Positions 55,511 to 64,000 of a stretch of DNA of 64,000 nucleotides are shown here, piece after piece. Made by a program: the position numbers and the translations under genes. Origin of the DNA: Lactococcus allomyrinae (GTDB lineage: Bacteria > Bacillota > Bacilli > Lactobacillales > Streptococcaceae); the NCBI RefSeq assembly GCF_003627095.1, contig NZ_CP032627.1, positions 372,001 to 436,000 of the forward strand, in the 5' to 3' direction. Every line of letters starts with the position of its first letter. Within the stretch, counting starts at the first letter, position 1. The notes under the pieces are model-generated. The model saw nothing but the letters and a program-made list of their open reading frames with translations, did no database searches and was not told the origin of the DNA.

Positions 55511-58264
55511 ATGCAAAAAAGAAAAATCATCTCAGCGCTCATGCTCAGTACTATCGTCCTAAGTCAGGCTGCGCCTGTCTGGGCGACGGTGCAAGATGAG
55601 CTGAATGCACCGAAGACAGAACTCGTTGAAGAAACTCCTAAACCTGAAGATGAAAATCATGCTGAAGCACCGCCAACAGATGAAAAAGTTGAAACAGAGG
55701 AAATCGAGGAAAACACAGAACCACAAGAAACACCTGAAACCTTAGAGAGAATAGCTGACGCGAACCTTACTCGCATAACCGAGACAACCTTTACGACAGA
55801 TAATACCGAGACAAGCGAGACAATCATGCCACTTGAAAGTGAAATTGAGGGAACATGGGGCGATGTAAGTTATAGTTTTAATACTGATAATGGGGAACTC
55901 ACTATTTCTGGAGGTAGTTTGCCTGCAAGTAATATATACAACAACTTCGGTACTCTTTCACCAGATTTTCATCGAACCGATATAAAGTCGATAGTTTTTG
56001 ACGGAAAAGTTACAGCAAATGCAAATTCTTCCTATTTGTTTTATTACTTGCCCAATTTGACTAACATTGAAGGTTTGGAAGACAACTTTGATACTAGCAA
56101 TGTAACAAATATGACAAGTATGTTTGACTATGCCAGAAACCTAACCGCATTGGATTTGAGTGATTGGAACACGAGCAATGTAACAGATATGCATAGTATG
56201 TTTCAATATGCCACCAGACTAACCGCCCTGGATTTGAGTGATTGGAACACGAGCAATGTAACAGATATGCATAGTATGTTTGACTATGCCATCAGCCTGA
56301 CCAAATTGAATATGAGTGGTTGGGACACGGGCAGTGTAACAGATATGCATAGTATGTTTTACTATGCCAGAAACCTGACCGCATTGGATTTGAGTGATTG
56401 GGACACGAGCAATGTAACAGATATGGGATTTATGTTTTACAATACCCACAGTCTGACTGCATTGGATTTGAAGAATTTTGACACGTCTGAAGTCCAAAAT
56501 ATGCAGAATATGTTTTCTGGTGCAAGAAGTCTAACTGAGTTAGATTTGAGTAAATTTGATACTAGTCAAGTAACAGATATGTCTAATATGTTTTCTGGAA
56601 CCAGCAGTTTGACGAAGTTAGATTTAAGTAGTTTTGATACGGGTGCTGTCATATCTAATACGAATATGCTCCATGATACATATAGCCTTAACACAATCAA
56701 ACTTGGAGCGAACACAAATATTTCTGGGACATCTCTTCCAACTAGCATTTCTACTAGATTAGATTATTGGGAACTTCAAGAATCTGAGACATTGCGCTCG
56801 TTGACATCTTCTGAACTCATGGAAGCTTCTGCAGAATCTGACAATGTAACAGGAACTTGGATTCGCCCGAAGTTTCCACAGACTATCAGGGTAAATAGTT
56901 TTGAGGTCAGCGCGACGGCGACCACATTGATGGTATCAGAGGTTGAAACGAGTGAAGAACTCGACGAGGGCTTCAAACTAGAATATGGCATTACAACGGA
57001 TTCTTCTGGCGATGGGATAGTCTGGCAAGATGAGCCTGAATTTACTAAGTTAAAAACGAATACTCAATATTATGTCTATGTCCGTGTGGCTGAAAATCAA
57101 AATCATTCTGCAGGGGAGAGTTTGGAAAATATTGCTAATACAGCAAAAGGTGTAACGGCTGAGGAGACGGAGCTTGTCTATGCTGGACGCACGCAAGATG
57201 TGGCAGAAATGTTTGACTTTGCGGACGGTTTGACGCTTGCGGATTATGAATTGCGCTTGCTTTCTGACGATGGAGAACTTGAGGGTTCTTCGTTGAAATT
57301 TGAGACGGTTGGAACGTTTGAAATTGGGGCTTATGCCAAGCACAATGATGAGCTTGAAGCGACTTTGATACTGACGATTACGCCGCGTCCCGTAACGTTT
57401 ACAGGTACTGTGAGTTTGACAAGACCATTTGATGGGACGGATTTCTTTGGCGTGGTTGATGGTTTGACAAATTATACTTTTACAGCTGAAAACTTAGATT
57501 CATTTGAAAATGTGGTCGAAGGCGATAATTTGAGATTATATGCAAATGCTACTGTATCAGGCAAAAATGCTGCTGGAAGCAATGCCAGTTCTGATTGGAG
57601 CCATTTGATTTTTGATGAAAATCAAGAATGGGCATCTTATATGCTGATTGATGAGCAAACAGATATGGGAGCAGAAAACTATATCTTGCAAGAAGAACCT
57701 GTATTTCGTACGATGATTACGCAAGCAACACGTGATGACCAATTCGAACTCAACTTGGAGGTGGAAAGTTTCAGTCACAATCATGTTACTTTGACTCACA
57801 CGCTAGATAATTTTGGATTGATACAGCAGTTCATGACACCAATAAACTTTATGAGTCTGACTCGTGCGGAAGTTGATGATACACCAAGGGTAGAGTATGC
57901 TTATAGTGCAACAAACTCAATAACTGATGTAACCTGGCAGACTAGCCCAACATTCACTGGTCTGCAACCGAACACAACCTATCATTTCTTTGCCCGTGTC
58001 GCTGAAACCAATAATTTTCTCGCAACTGCGCATGAAGTTTTATCCCTTCGCACCAGTGCTCTAGGGAATGTGACGGTTCCTAAAGAGATAGAGGACGGCA
58101 ATGGTGAGAGTGGTAATGAACAGAACTTTACTACAGGTGCTGAAAATGTGGCGGATCCTAAAAATTTACCAAGTACAGGCGATGTACTAGAGCCACTCTT
58201 TGGATTTTTGGGTACAGGTGTGCTTGTAGGACTTTTAACTTGGCTCAGACAAAGGAAAAATTGA
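55511..58264 (+). CDS. BspA-type leucine-rich repeat LPXTG surface protein
   Basis: A 917-residue wall-anchored protein. The signal peptide (1-26) ends VWA. About 27-115 is an acidic, Thr/Glu/Pro-rich linker. About 193-377 has around eight 25-residue repeats of the type FDTSNVTDMHSMFxxAxxLTALDLS, the BspA (DUF285) family. Then come Ig/FN-like segments (about 445-530 and 790-850) with similar YYVYVRVAENQNHSA and YHFFARVAETNNFLA blocks. The sorting signal LPSTGD is at 886-891, with hydrophobic tail and RQRKN. AAGGAGAAA precedes the ATG. BspA repeats often mediate host or cell adhesion; the ligand is unknown. Confidence 0.9.
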   Translation: MQKRKIISALMLSTIVLSQAAPVWATVQDELNAPKTELVEETPKPEDENHAEAPPTDEKVETEEIEENTEPQETPETLERIADANLTRITETTFTTDNTETSETIMPLESEIEGTWGDVSYSFNTDNGELTISGGSLPASNIYNNFGTLSPDFHRTDIKSIVFDGKVTANANSSYLFYYLPNLTNIEGLEDNFDTSNVTNMTSMFDYARNLTALDLSDWNTSNVTDMHSMFQYATRLTALDLSDWNTSNVTDMHSMFDYAISLTKLNMSGWDTGSVTDMHSMFYYARNLTALDLSDWDTSNVTDMGFMFYNTHSLTALDLKNFDTSEVQNMQNMFSGARSLTELDLSKFDTSQVTDMSNMFSGTSSLTKLDLSSFDTGAVISNTNMLHDTYSLNTIKLGANTNISGTSLPTSISTRLDYWELQESETLRSLTSSELMEASAESDNVTGTWIRPKFPQTIRVNSFEVSATATTLMVSEVETSEELDEGFKLEYGITTDSSGDGIVWQDEPEFTKLKTNTQYYVYVRVAENQNHSAGESLENIANTAKGVTAEETELVYAGRTQDVAEMFDFADGLTLADYELRLLSDDGELEGSSLKFETVGTFEIGAYAKHNDELEATLILTITPRPVTFTGTVSLTRPFDGTDFFGVVDGLTNYTFTAENLDSFENVVEGDNLRLYANATVSGKNAAGSNASSDWSHLIFDENQEWASYMLIDEQTDMGAENYILQEEPVFRTMITQATRDDQFELNLEVESFSHNHVTLTHTLDNFGLIQQFMTPINFMSLTRAEVDDTPRVEYAYSATNSITDVTWQTSPTFTGLQPNTTYHFFARVAETNNFLATAHEVLSLRTSALGNVTVPKEIEDGNGESGNEQNFTTGAENVADPKNLPSTGDVLEPLFGFLGTGVLVGLLTWLRQRKN
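56091..56640 (+). repeat. 75-bp coding repeats of the BspA array
   Basis: Near-identical 75-bp units, best seen at 56142-56200 and 56217-56275 (GATTTGAGTGATTGGAACAC in both). The similarity at DNA level suggests recent expansion or gene conversion. Confidence 0.75.
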
Positions 58265-58470
58265 GGTGATTACTTCATCAGTAGGGGGATTCTTTATCCC
58301 CTACTGATGTTAGGGCACAACCTCACATCAAAGATATGAGGTCACCCTGTCCCTGAAGTCTAAAGTCTAAGCGCTAAGACCCTAGGGCAGTAGAACGAAA
58401 GCAAAGCTTAGTGTTACATATCTCTCGCTTAAAAGGTGGGGGATTTAGCAGGCACTTGCTTGGTTAAAAG
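58264..58470. repeat. Mosaic intergenic repeat, longest well-ordered copy
   Basis: GTGATTACTTCATCAGTAGG, hairpin to CCCCTACTGATG (about 58269-58312), then ACCTCACATCAAAGATATGAGGT (inverted copy of 4064-4090), GCGCTAAGACCCTAGGGCAG (inverse of about 3786-3810), GTAGAACGAAAGCAAAG, then GGTGGGGGATTTAGCAGG and CACTTGCTTGGTTAAAA. It shows the module order best. It ends in a terminator. Confidence 0.8.
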
Positions 58471-58491
58471 CTTGGGTTTCCAAGCTTTTTT
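58466..58491 (+). terminator. Terminator after the BspA-type gene
   Basis: AAAAGCTTGG and CCAAGCTTTTTT pair around GTTT. Confidence 0.85.
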
Positions 58492-58551
58492 GCATCTCAT
58501 TTGCTAAAAAAGTTAAAAGTGATAAAATGAAGTCAGGGAAAGAAGGTGGGT

Positions 58552-59070
58552 ATGAATTCAAGAAAGCTAAAAAAAGTTAAAAAACATCGAGGGCGAAAGA
58601 TTGTTGTTACGCTCTTGTCTATCATCGTGGTGTTGGCATTGATTGCTTTTGGTGCTATCATGCTAGAGCGTCATGTGATTGCAAGCAAGACGGAGTCGAT
58701 AATTTCAAAAATCGTACCGAATACGTCAAGTTTAGACGAGGCAGCAGGAAAGATTGCCTCTGCGAGCCCTAGTGGCATTGCCAATAAACTGAATGAAAAT
58801 GCGGATGCTATCGTGAGTCAGTCGCAAGGTCTGATTGATTCTGCTAAGGCTACGAGTACTAACTCAGGGGTGACCTATACTGTTCAATCTTCAAAACTTA
58901 ATGCTGCTGCGGTAAACACATTGCTCACAACGAATGGAGACCAAGCGCAGACGATTGCAGATAAAGTATTAGATGCGATGAGTCAGTCAGGTGTTGAGCA
59001 TCCCAAACTCAAACTCCAATTGACAAATGCCAGTGGAGAAACAGTGAAAACTCTAACTTATGATAAATAG
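58552..59070 (+). CDS. Unknown membrane-anchored extracellular protein
   Basis: A 172-residue protein: a very basic start (about 12 Lys/Arg in the first 18), a membrane segment (about 19-41), then an extracellular Ser/Ala/Asn-rich helical domain with repeated IISKIVP and DAMSQSGV-type stretches. No family recognised. An extended -10 TGATAAAAT lies at about 58519-58528, and GAAGG precedes the ATG. The preference for 58552 over GTG 58546 rests on this spacing. Flanked by terminators, so it is monocistronic. Confidence 0.75.
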   Translation: MNSRKLKKVKKHRGRKIVVTLLSIIVVLALIAFGAIMLERHVIASKTESIISKIVPNTSSLDEAAGKIASASPSGIANKLNENADAIVSQSQGLIDSAKATSTNSGVTYTVQSSKLNAAAVNTLLTTNGDQAQTIADKVLDAMSQSGVEHPKLKLQLTNASGETVKTLTYDK

Positions 59071-59095
59071 TCAACAGATAATCTGTTGATTTTTT
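59071..59095 (+). terminator. Terminator
   Basis: TCAACAGAT and ATCTGTTGA pair, followed by six T. Confidence 0.85.
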
Positions 59096-59175
59096 CTTGC
59101 AAAATTCACTGATAAAGAGTAGAATGTTTTATAAAATTAAAATATTTTCAGAATATTATAAAAGGGAGTTTTGCT

Positions 59176-60258
59176 ATGAATTTAATTGAAGAAGTACGTC
59201 CTGGGGCGAATCGTTATGTTTCTGGAGTTGGAGTGTTGAAAGATTTGCCTGAGTATCTAGGGGATTTTGAGAAGGTTGCGATAGTCACTGGGGAGCAGTC
59301 TTATCAGGTGTTTTTAGACTTTTATCAGGGAGAATTTACTTTTCCTGTTTTTCGTTATGATGGTACGGCTTCCACAGTAAATGGAAGTGCACTTGCGGAT
59401 AAAATTGGTAAAGCAGATGTGATTTTGGCAATTGGTGGTGGTCGTGTGATTGACACAGCAAAAGTTGTGGCGCGTGAGCTTGGGTGTGATCTAGTGGTGG
59501 TGCCGACTTTGATTTCAAATTGTGCGCCTTATACACCTGTTGCAGCACTGTACCACAGCAATCATACGTTTGATAAAGTCGATTATTTTGCACGAGGGGC
59601 ATATTTGACTTTGGTTGACTGGGAGTTTTTACTTGCAACGCCACGAGAATACTTGGTGGCAGGGATTGGCGATACAGTCGCTAAATGGTATGAAATGGAA
59701 GGAATAGTGCGTCATGTGGCGCCTGAAGACTTGACAGCTTCTGTACGGCTTGGTTTTGCAAGTGCTAAGACTATTTTCAAGATTTTGTTTGAGGATTCGG
59801 CGGAAGCTTTGCAAGCTCTGGAAAATCAAGAGGTTACATCTGCTTTTGGGAGGATTGCGGATACGATTATCGAGCTTTCTGGAACTGTCGGTGGTTTTGC
59901 GGGTTCTTATGGTCGGATGTCGGGGGCGCACGCTTTGCATAATGGCTTATCACTTTTACCTGAAACACATACGATTTTGCACGGCTCAAAGGTGGCTTAT
60001 GGTGTTTTGGTGCAACTCGCATATACAGGAGATTTAGCTGAGGTTGAAAAATTATTACCTTTCTATGCGGCAAGCGATTTGCCTACACGACTGGCAGAGT
60101 TAAATATTACAGATTTTGACCGTCAGAAACTTTTGAGTGTGGCAGAGTTTGCTGCAAGTAGCAAGGAGTCCTATGTGCTGATTGATTCAGAGGTGACGGA
60201 TGAGAAAGTGCTGGATGCGATTGAGAAGTTGGAGCAGTTTGTTGCTAAAGTGGTCTAG
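59176..60258 (+). CDS. Iron-containing alcohol dehydrogenase family (glycerol dehydrogenase-like)
   Basis: A 360-residue metal-dependent dehydrogenase. It has the NAD-binding stretch ADVILAIGGGRVIDTAK (about 80-96), VVPTLISNCAPYTPV, and metal ligands in GIGDTVAKW, GAHALHNGL and LHGSKVAYG. The pattern fits the GldA-like subgroup, but substrates in this group vary widely (glycerol, polyols, amino-alcohols). AAAGGGAG precedes the ATG. No partner genes are adjacent. Confidence 0.85.
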   Translation: MNLIEEVRPGANRYVSGVGVLKDLPEYLGDFEKVAIVTGEQSYQVFLDFYQGEFTFPVFRYDGTASTVNGSALADKIGKADVILAIGGGRVIDTAKVVARELGCDLVVVPTLISNCAPYTPVAALYHSNHTFDKVDYFARGAYLTLVDWEFLLATPREYLVAGIGDTVAKWYEMEGIVRHVAPEDLTASVRLGFASAKTIFKILFEDSAEALQALENQEVTSAFGRIADTIIELSGTVGGFAGSYGRMSGAHALHNGLSLLPETHTILHGSKVAYGVLVQLAYTGDLAEVEKLLPFYAASDLPTRLAELNITDFDRQKLLSVAEFAASSKESYVLIDSEVTDEKVLDAIEKLEQFVAKVV

Positions 60259-60770
60259 CATTTGTATTAATTTGTTGTAAAAGGGGAATTATCGTGTCAA
60301 ACGATAAAATAAGTATAAACTTGGATTCAAAACAACAGTCTGTTGAAAAATTTGATATAATATTCGTATATAAGTGATTCTGGCTCATTGGAGTGTTGTT
60401 TTGCACGATGGAAAATGAGCGGAGTTTCTAATTCTAAATTCTATAATATTTTAGAATTCAAGCAGTAATTGTACTCGTTCATCTCTAAACGATTTTGTTG
60501 CTTAGTAGTTGAACTGCAGATATACTGCCTTTTGCTCTTGCAAGCTTTGCTTGCTAAGCAAACGGATAGCGTGGTGAGCAAAACGAACGAAGACCGTTCG
60601 TAGAACGGCGCACAAAGTGCGTGCTTTGTGATGGTTGAGAAAAGCGATGTTTTTCTCATCCACAGCCTTGTTGCACTGCATTAAGCGCAAGAAGTGGTTT
60701 GCCTATAAGCAAACTTTGGCTTCTGAAAGATTCTTTTAGAAGTTAGATAGTGATTAGAAGGAATAAAGAG
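60259..60770. repeat. 512-bp gap with the best copy of the third repeat module
   Basis: No gene seen. About 60508-60755 is the most complete copy of the module that recurs at 5776-5935, 17060-17220 and 3786-4030. It holds nested hairpins: TTGCTTGCTAAGCAA-like, ACGAAGACCGTTCGT, GCACAAAGTGC, and AGCAAACTTTGG. GATATAAT at 60354 (preceded by TTT) and AAATTCTATAATATTTTAG at 60433 are possible promoter boxes. Minus-strand open frames here follow the repeat and are rejected. Confidence 0.7.
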
Positions 60771-61373
60771 ATGGATATCAAAGATAAGTTTTTAAATCAG
60801 GCAAATGGTTTTGAAATGATTTTTAATGACGTTTTTAGTAGTAAAAATCAGGCGGGGGATGAAGATTCAGAAATTGCGCTTTTATTGTTTAATCAGGCGG
60901 ACTCGGCTGAGAAGTCAGATGTGACCGCTAATATTGATAACATGGAAAAAGTTTATAATGTCATCCAACTTCAAACGGAGATGATGACAGAGTATATTCG
61001 CGCGACGGTAGGTTCAATCATGAGTTGGATAGCGAGTGAGGAGGCAGCGGAAGATGAGATTATTCCGATGTTTATGTTTGTCCATGAGAAGATGATTAAA
61101 CTTCATGACCAGCTTGATTTTTTCTATTCAAGTTTTGAAGAGGAAGACCTTAAAAAAGGTTTTAGTATTACTAGACGTAGTGTGGCGGCGATGAAATTCA
61201 CTAAAAATACAGAGAAAGATCAAGTGATTGCTTTTGTTCGTAGTCTGAAATCACGGGTTTTGGGTTATCTGACCACAGTAAATAATATGCATGATTGGTT
61301 ACACGGTATGCTTGACACACTTGACTCAGAATTGAATAAGAACGGTGAGATTGAATCAGTACATCATCATTAA
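60771..61373 (+). CDS. Conserved-looking helical protein of unknown function
   Basis: A 200-residue, probably all-helical cytoplasmic protein: MDIKDKFLNQANGFEMIFND at the start, a Gln/Met-rich middle (QLQTEMMTEYIRATVGSIMSW), then acidic and basic stretches, ending in ESVHHH. I do not recognise a family. The ATG at 60771 is preferred over ATG 60750 because GAAGG lies 9-10 bases before it. It is followed by a terminator. Confidence 0.7.
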   Translation: MDIKDKFLNQANGFEMIFNDVFSSKNQAGDEDSEIALLLFNQADSAEKSDVTANIDNMEKVYNVIQLQTEMMTEYIRATVGSIMSWIASEEAAEDEIIPMFMFVHEKMIKLHDQLDFFYSSFEEEDLKKGFSITRRSVAAMKFTKNTEKDQVIAFVRSLKSRVLGYLTTVNNMHDWLHGMLDTLDSELNKNGEIESVHHH

Positions 61374-61399
61374 AAGGTCGCTTTAGCGGTCTTTTTTTA
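61374..61399 (+). terminator. Terminator
   Basis: AAAAGGTCGCT and AGCGGTCTTTTTT pair with two G-T pairs, with a T-run. Confidence 0.75.
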
Positions 61400-61411
61400 G
61401 GTGTGAGGGAG

Positions 61412-61564
61412 ATGATGAGTTTTCTCAGACGAGGAAATATGTTAGAATGGAGCTATTGTTCAAAAATGAGGAAGAAAGCAAATCCTCCTAGCTTTCTTGT
61501 GATGAAGGATGGTTTATTTTGGGAAAGGAGCAAGGTACATAAAGCCTTTTTAGCAAGGAAGTAG
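61412..61564 (+). other. Possible short leader ORF before the MFS gene
   Basis: A 50-codon frame from ATG 61412 (or 61415) to TAG, basic in composition (NMLEWSYCSKMRKKANPP). GAGGGAG abuts the first ATG and is well placed for the second. It also covers the GAAAGC/GCTTTC inverted repeat near 61472. No family; it may be chance. Confidence 0.25.
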
Positions 61565-61599
61565 AACAGTCGGATTTGTAGCATTTTAAAGGAGAAAAC

Positions 61600-63069
61600 A
61601 TGAAATTTAATGGACGCTTAGGAATTCTTACGGCCATTTTTATTGCAACATTTATGACCTCTGTTGAGGTAACAATTGTGACAACTGCAATGCCAACGAT
61701 TATTTCAGAATTGCATGGGCTTGAGTTACAGAGTTGGGTGTTTGCGATTTATTTGCTTACGACTGCTATTACGACACCGATTTATGGGAAATTATCCGAT
61801 ACGATTGGGCGTAAAAGAATTTTTATGTTTGGACTCTTTTTCTTTTTAGTTGGTTCAGGGCTTTGTGGATTTGCACCAAATATGCTGACGTTGATTATGT
61901 TTCGCGCGGTTCAAGGGATAGGTGCTGGGGCAGTTATGCCATTGACTTTCACGATTATTGCCGACTTATTTACTTTTGAGGAACGGGCAAGTATCATGGC
62001 ATTGAACAATACAGCTTGGGCGATTTCAGCGCTTGCTGGTCCGCTGCTTGGGGGATGGATTGTTGATACGCTGGGTTGGCACTGGGTCTTCTTTATTAAT
62101 GTTCCGCTTGGACTGATTACGATTTTACTTGCTGCTTTTGGTTATAAAGATCTGCATGAGAGAAAAGATAAGGTGTTAATGGATTGGATGGGGATTTTAT
62201 CTCTTTCTGCGCTGTTGATTTCTTTGTTAATGGTTTTTCAAGGTTTAGCTGGGGCAGTCATTAATTGGACTTTTGAAGTTATCTTTGCGGTTATATTTGT
62301 GATGGCTTTGGTGATTTTTATTCGAGCAGAGAAGAAAGCAGCGGATCCTATTTTGAATTTTGAAATGTTCAAAACGAGGACTTTTACGATTCAAATTTTG
62401 CTTGCAACACTTTTGTCTGGATGTCTGATTGGGTTTAATATTTATTTTCCAATTTGGCTTCAAGCTATTTATCGTGTGCCAGCTTTTGTTGCTGGACTTG
62501 CTTTGACACCAAGCTCAGTCCTTTGGATGATTGCTTCATTTTTTGTTGGGTTTTTAATGCGACGATTTATGGTGCGTCCTTTGTTTGCGGTGCTTATTGG
62601 TATATTGCTCATCAGTTACGTTCCGCTCGTTTTTGCTAGAGCAAAATTTCCAATGTTTGCTTTCTATGTGATTTCAGGTGTGACTGGTGCAGTGATGGGA
62701 ATTATTTTGACGGCGACAACTTTGCTTGCTCAAAAACTTGTTCCAAAGGAAATGGTAGGGCAGGCGAGTTCAATGGTTGTCCTTGGCCGAACGCTTGGTC
62801 AAGCAATGATGACAGGAATTTTTGGATTGGCATTCTCACTTGGAATTAATATGGGTCTGAAGAAATTTCCAGAAGTGACTTATAAGTTAGTCAACGAGTT
62901 TGTCAGTACGACAACTTCAAACGCTGTTCCTGATGGACTGCACGCCTCGCTTGAAAAAATTGTCCTTGGAGCAATTCACCATGTTTTTTGGATTACAATT
63001 GTTTTATGTGCACTGAGTTTTGTCATCAATCTTTTTGATAAAAAGGTCGTTAGTAGCGACAAAATATGA
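61600..63069 (+). CDS. MFS multidrug efflux transporter (DHA2-like)
   Basis: A 489-residue protein with about 14 membrane segments. Motif A is visible in YGKLSDTIGRKRIF after the second segment, and motif C in the ALAGPLLGGWIVDTLGWHW region. It starts MKFNGRLGILTAIFIATFMTSVEVTIV, typical of EmrB/QacA drug-proton antiporters. Substrates are unknown. AAAGGAG precedes the ATG. A leader of about 200 bases with a possible ORF lies upstream. Confidence 0.92.
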   Translation: MKFNGRLGILTAIFIATFMTSVEVTIVTTAMPTIISELHGLELQSWVFAIYLLTTAITTPIYGKLSDTIGRKRIFMFGLFFFLVGSGLCGFAPNMLTLIMFRAVQGIGAGAVMPLTFTIIADLFTFEERASIMALNNTAWAISALAGPLLGGWIVDTLGWHWVFFINVPLGLITILLAAFGYKDLHERKDKVLMDWMGILSLSALLISLLMVFQGLAGAVINWTFEVIFAVIFVMALVIFIRAEKKAADPILNFEMFKTRTFTIQILLATLLSGCLIGFNIYFPIWLQAIYRVPAFVAGLALTPSSVLWMIASFFVGFLMRRFMVRPLFAVLIGILLISYVPLVFARAKFPMFAFYVISGVTGAVMGIILTATTLLAQKLVPKEMVGQASSMVVLGRTLGQAMMTGIFGLAFSLGINMGLKKFPEVTYKLVNEFVSTTTSNAVPDGLHASLEKIVLGAIHHVFWITIVLCALSFVINLFDKKVVSSDKI

Positions 63070-63182
63070 TAGTTACACTTCAAAAGCTGTAAGGATTTTA
63101 TACCTTAATTGACCGCACAATCCTTTTACAAGGGATTAGTCATAATGTGGCTCATGCTGATGAATTCATCAGTTCAATGACA

Positions 63183-63213
63183 AGCTCTCTGTCAGTACTG
63201 ACAGAGAGTTTTT
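63183..63213 (+). terminator. Terminator built on the CTGTCAG palindrome
   Basis: CTCTCTGTCAGTACTGACAG continues as AGAG and TTTTT (63185-63213). The 16-bp palindrome at 63189-63204 is extended by three or four pairs and followed by T, so this copy works as the MFS terminator. A second palindrome, CTGATGAATTCATCAG, lies at 63159-63174. Confidence 0.8.
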
Positions 63214-63365
63214 AGGGTAATAAGCAGGAAAAGTGTAAGATATGGTATAATTTACCTTAGTATTGCAAGTGTTTCATCTCATATTTATTGCTCGGTTATG
63301 ATTTAGCCAATGGATTGAAAAAGAGAGATGGAGCGACAACTTATTGACAGAAATTAGGATAAATA

Positions 63366-64000
63366 ATGGCAGATTTTATTGCGCAAAATTTGACAAAGTC
63401 GGTTGGTGACAAGACGGTTTTTGATAAGATTAATTTTATCATTCATGATCTTGATAGAATTGGACTTTTGGGAATAAATGGAACAGGAAAAACGACACTT
63501 CTCAATGTGATTTCAGGGAGTAGCGGATTTGATGGTGATGTATCGCCTTTTGAACATCCACAAAATTATAAGATTACTTATTTGACGCAGGAGCCAGATT
63601 TTGACGATGATGCAACGATTTTGGATGCGGTTCTGGATGAGCAATTGCCACAGATGCGCGTGATTAAGGCTTATGAACAGGCTCTGAATGATTTGTCAGT
63701 ACTGACAGAAAGTCAAGAAGCGCTGTCAAAACTGACAAAAGTTCAAGCAGAGATGGATGCGTTAAATAGTTGGCAGGTTGAAGCTGATGTGAAAATGGTG
63801 CTGACAAAACTCAATTTGCCTGAGCCGGCAAGTCGGATTGGGACGCTCTCAGGAGGTCAGAAACGTCGAGTACAGTTGGCACAGGCATTGGTCAATGCGT
63901 CTGATTTATTGCTTTTGGATGAGCCGACGAATCATTTAGACGTTGAGACAATTGCTTGGTTGCAAAATTATTTAAAAAATGCGAAGCGTACAGTGCTGTT
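63366..64000 (+). CDS. ABC-F family ATPase (N-terminal part)
   Basis: The gene continues beyond the window; 211 codons are visible. It starts MADFIAQNLTKSVGDKTVF with Walker A GINGTGKT at 36-43, then the signature LSGGQKRRVQLAQAL and Walker B LLLLDEPTNHLDVE. There is no membrane domain, as expected for ABC-F proteins that act on ribosomes. Its linker insertion carries the palindrome twice (DLSVLTES and LSKLTK). A -10 box TGGTATAAT near 63247-63255 gives a leader of about 110 bases. Confidence 0.9.
   Translation, partial: MADFIAQNLTKSVGDKTVFDKINFIIHDLDRIGLLGINGTGKTTLLNVISGSSGFDGDVSPFEHPQNYKITYLTQEPDFDDDATILDAVLDEQLPQMRVIKAYEQALNDLSVLTESQEALSKLTKVQAEMDALNSWQVEADVKMVLTKLNLPEPASRIGTLSGGQKRRVQLAQALVNASDLLLLDEPTNHLDVETIAWLQNYLKNAKRTVL
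63693..63738. repeat. CTGTCAG palindromes in the ABC-F gene
   Basis: TTGTCAGTACTGACAG (63693-63708) and CTGTCAAAACTGACAA (63723-63738), 30 bases apart in one frame. Confidence 0.88.

Noticed and set aside
56091..56640. CRISPR-like repetition
   Set aside because: The repeats are in-frame 75-bp units of a surface protein with no spacers.
60441..60690. Two minus-strand frames of 62-72 codons
   Set aside because: They follow hairpin repeats of the intergenic module and lack ribosome sites.

Overview
The window is a chromosomal segment of a low-GC Gram-positive coccus of the Lactococcaceae (Lactococcus or the related Pseudolactococcus group). This rests on the lactococcal gene order fabG-fabF-accB-fabZ-accC-accD-accA, on rnc followed by smc, on a preQ1-II type riboswitch before queT, on lactococcal-looking rimM/trmD, cca, dapB and pepD proteins, on several LPXTG surface proteins, and on many TTG starts. 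I cannot name the species. No rRNA, tRNA, CRISPR array, complete insertion sequence or prophage is visible.

Layout. 0-7.6 kb: the distal half of the type II fatty-acid synthesis and acetyl-CoA carboxylase cluster, with unusually long, repeat-filled spacers. 7.9-9.7 kb: an LPXTG leucine-rich-repeat protein behind a possible leader-peptide/anti-Shine-Dalgarno device. 9.8-16 kb: an ArsC/Spx-like protein, a DeoR regulator, exoA, metG (one-base frameshift), a GNAT, a Tad2-like (DUF2829) protein and an SDR. 16-23 kb: queT, an NAD(P)-binding protein, rnc and smc. 23.5-29.4 kb: an LtaS-type enzyme (one-base frameshift in the same decamer as metG), an EbsA-like protein, a YibE/F pair and a glycerol facilitator. 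29.4-46.4 kb: an AT-rich accessory block holding a TetR regulator, a sortase-assembled pilus operon (pilin, two-domain sortase, pilin) and a Wzx/Wzy-type exopolysaccharide cluster closed by a divergent LCP-family gene. 46.6-54 kb: housekeeping genes (rimM, trmD, DUF1149, degV, dapB, cca, pepD). 54.1-58.3 kb: a two-gene unit with a three-domain SLH-like protein of unknown function and a BspA-type LPXTG protein. 58.5-64 kb: a small membrane protein, an iron-type dehydrogenase, a helical orphan, a drug-efflux MFS protein and the start of an ABC-F ATPase gene.

Two genome-scale signatures run through the core regions and are missing from the accessory block. The first is a 16-bp palindrome, CTGTCAGTACTGACAG and close variants, found in intergenic hairpins and inside genes, where it is nearly always read in one frame as Leu-Ser-Val/Ala-Leu-Thr. 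The second is a mosaic family of intergenic repeats assembled from at least four recurring modules in both orientations.

The best candidates for something undescribed are: the palindrome system; the intergenic mosaic; the sortase with a second, catalytically dead sortase-like domain; the SLH-like coiled-coil protein beside the BspA protein; the leader-ORF/anti-SD device at 7851-7943; and the identical frameshift decamer in metG and the LtaS gene.
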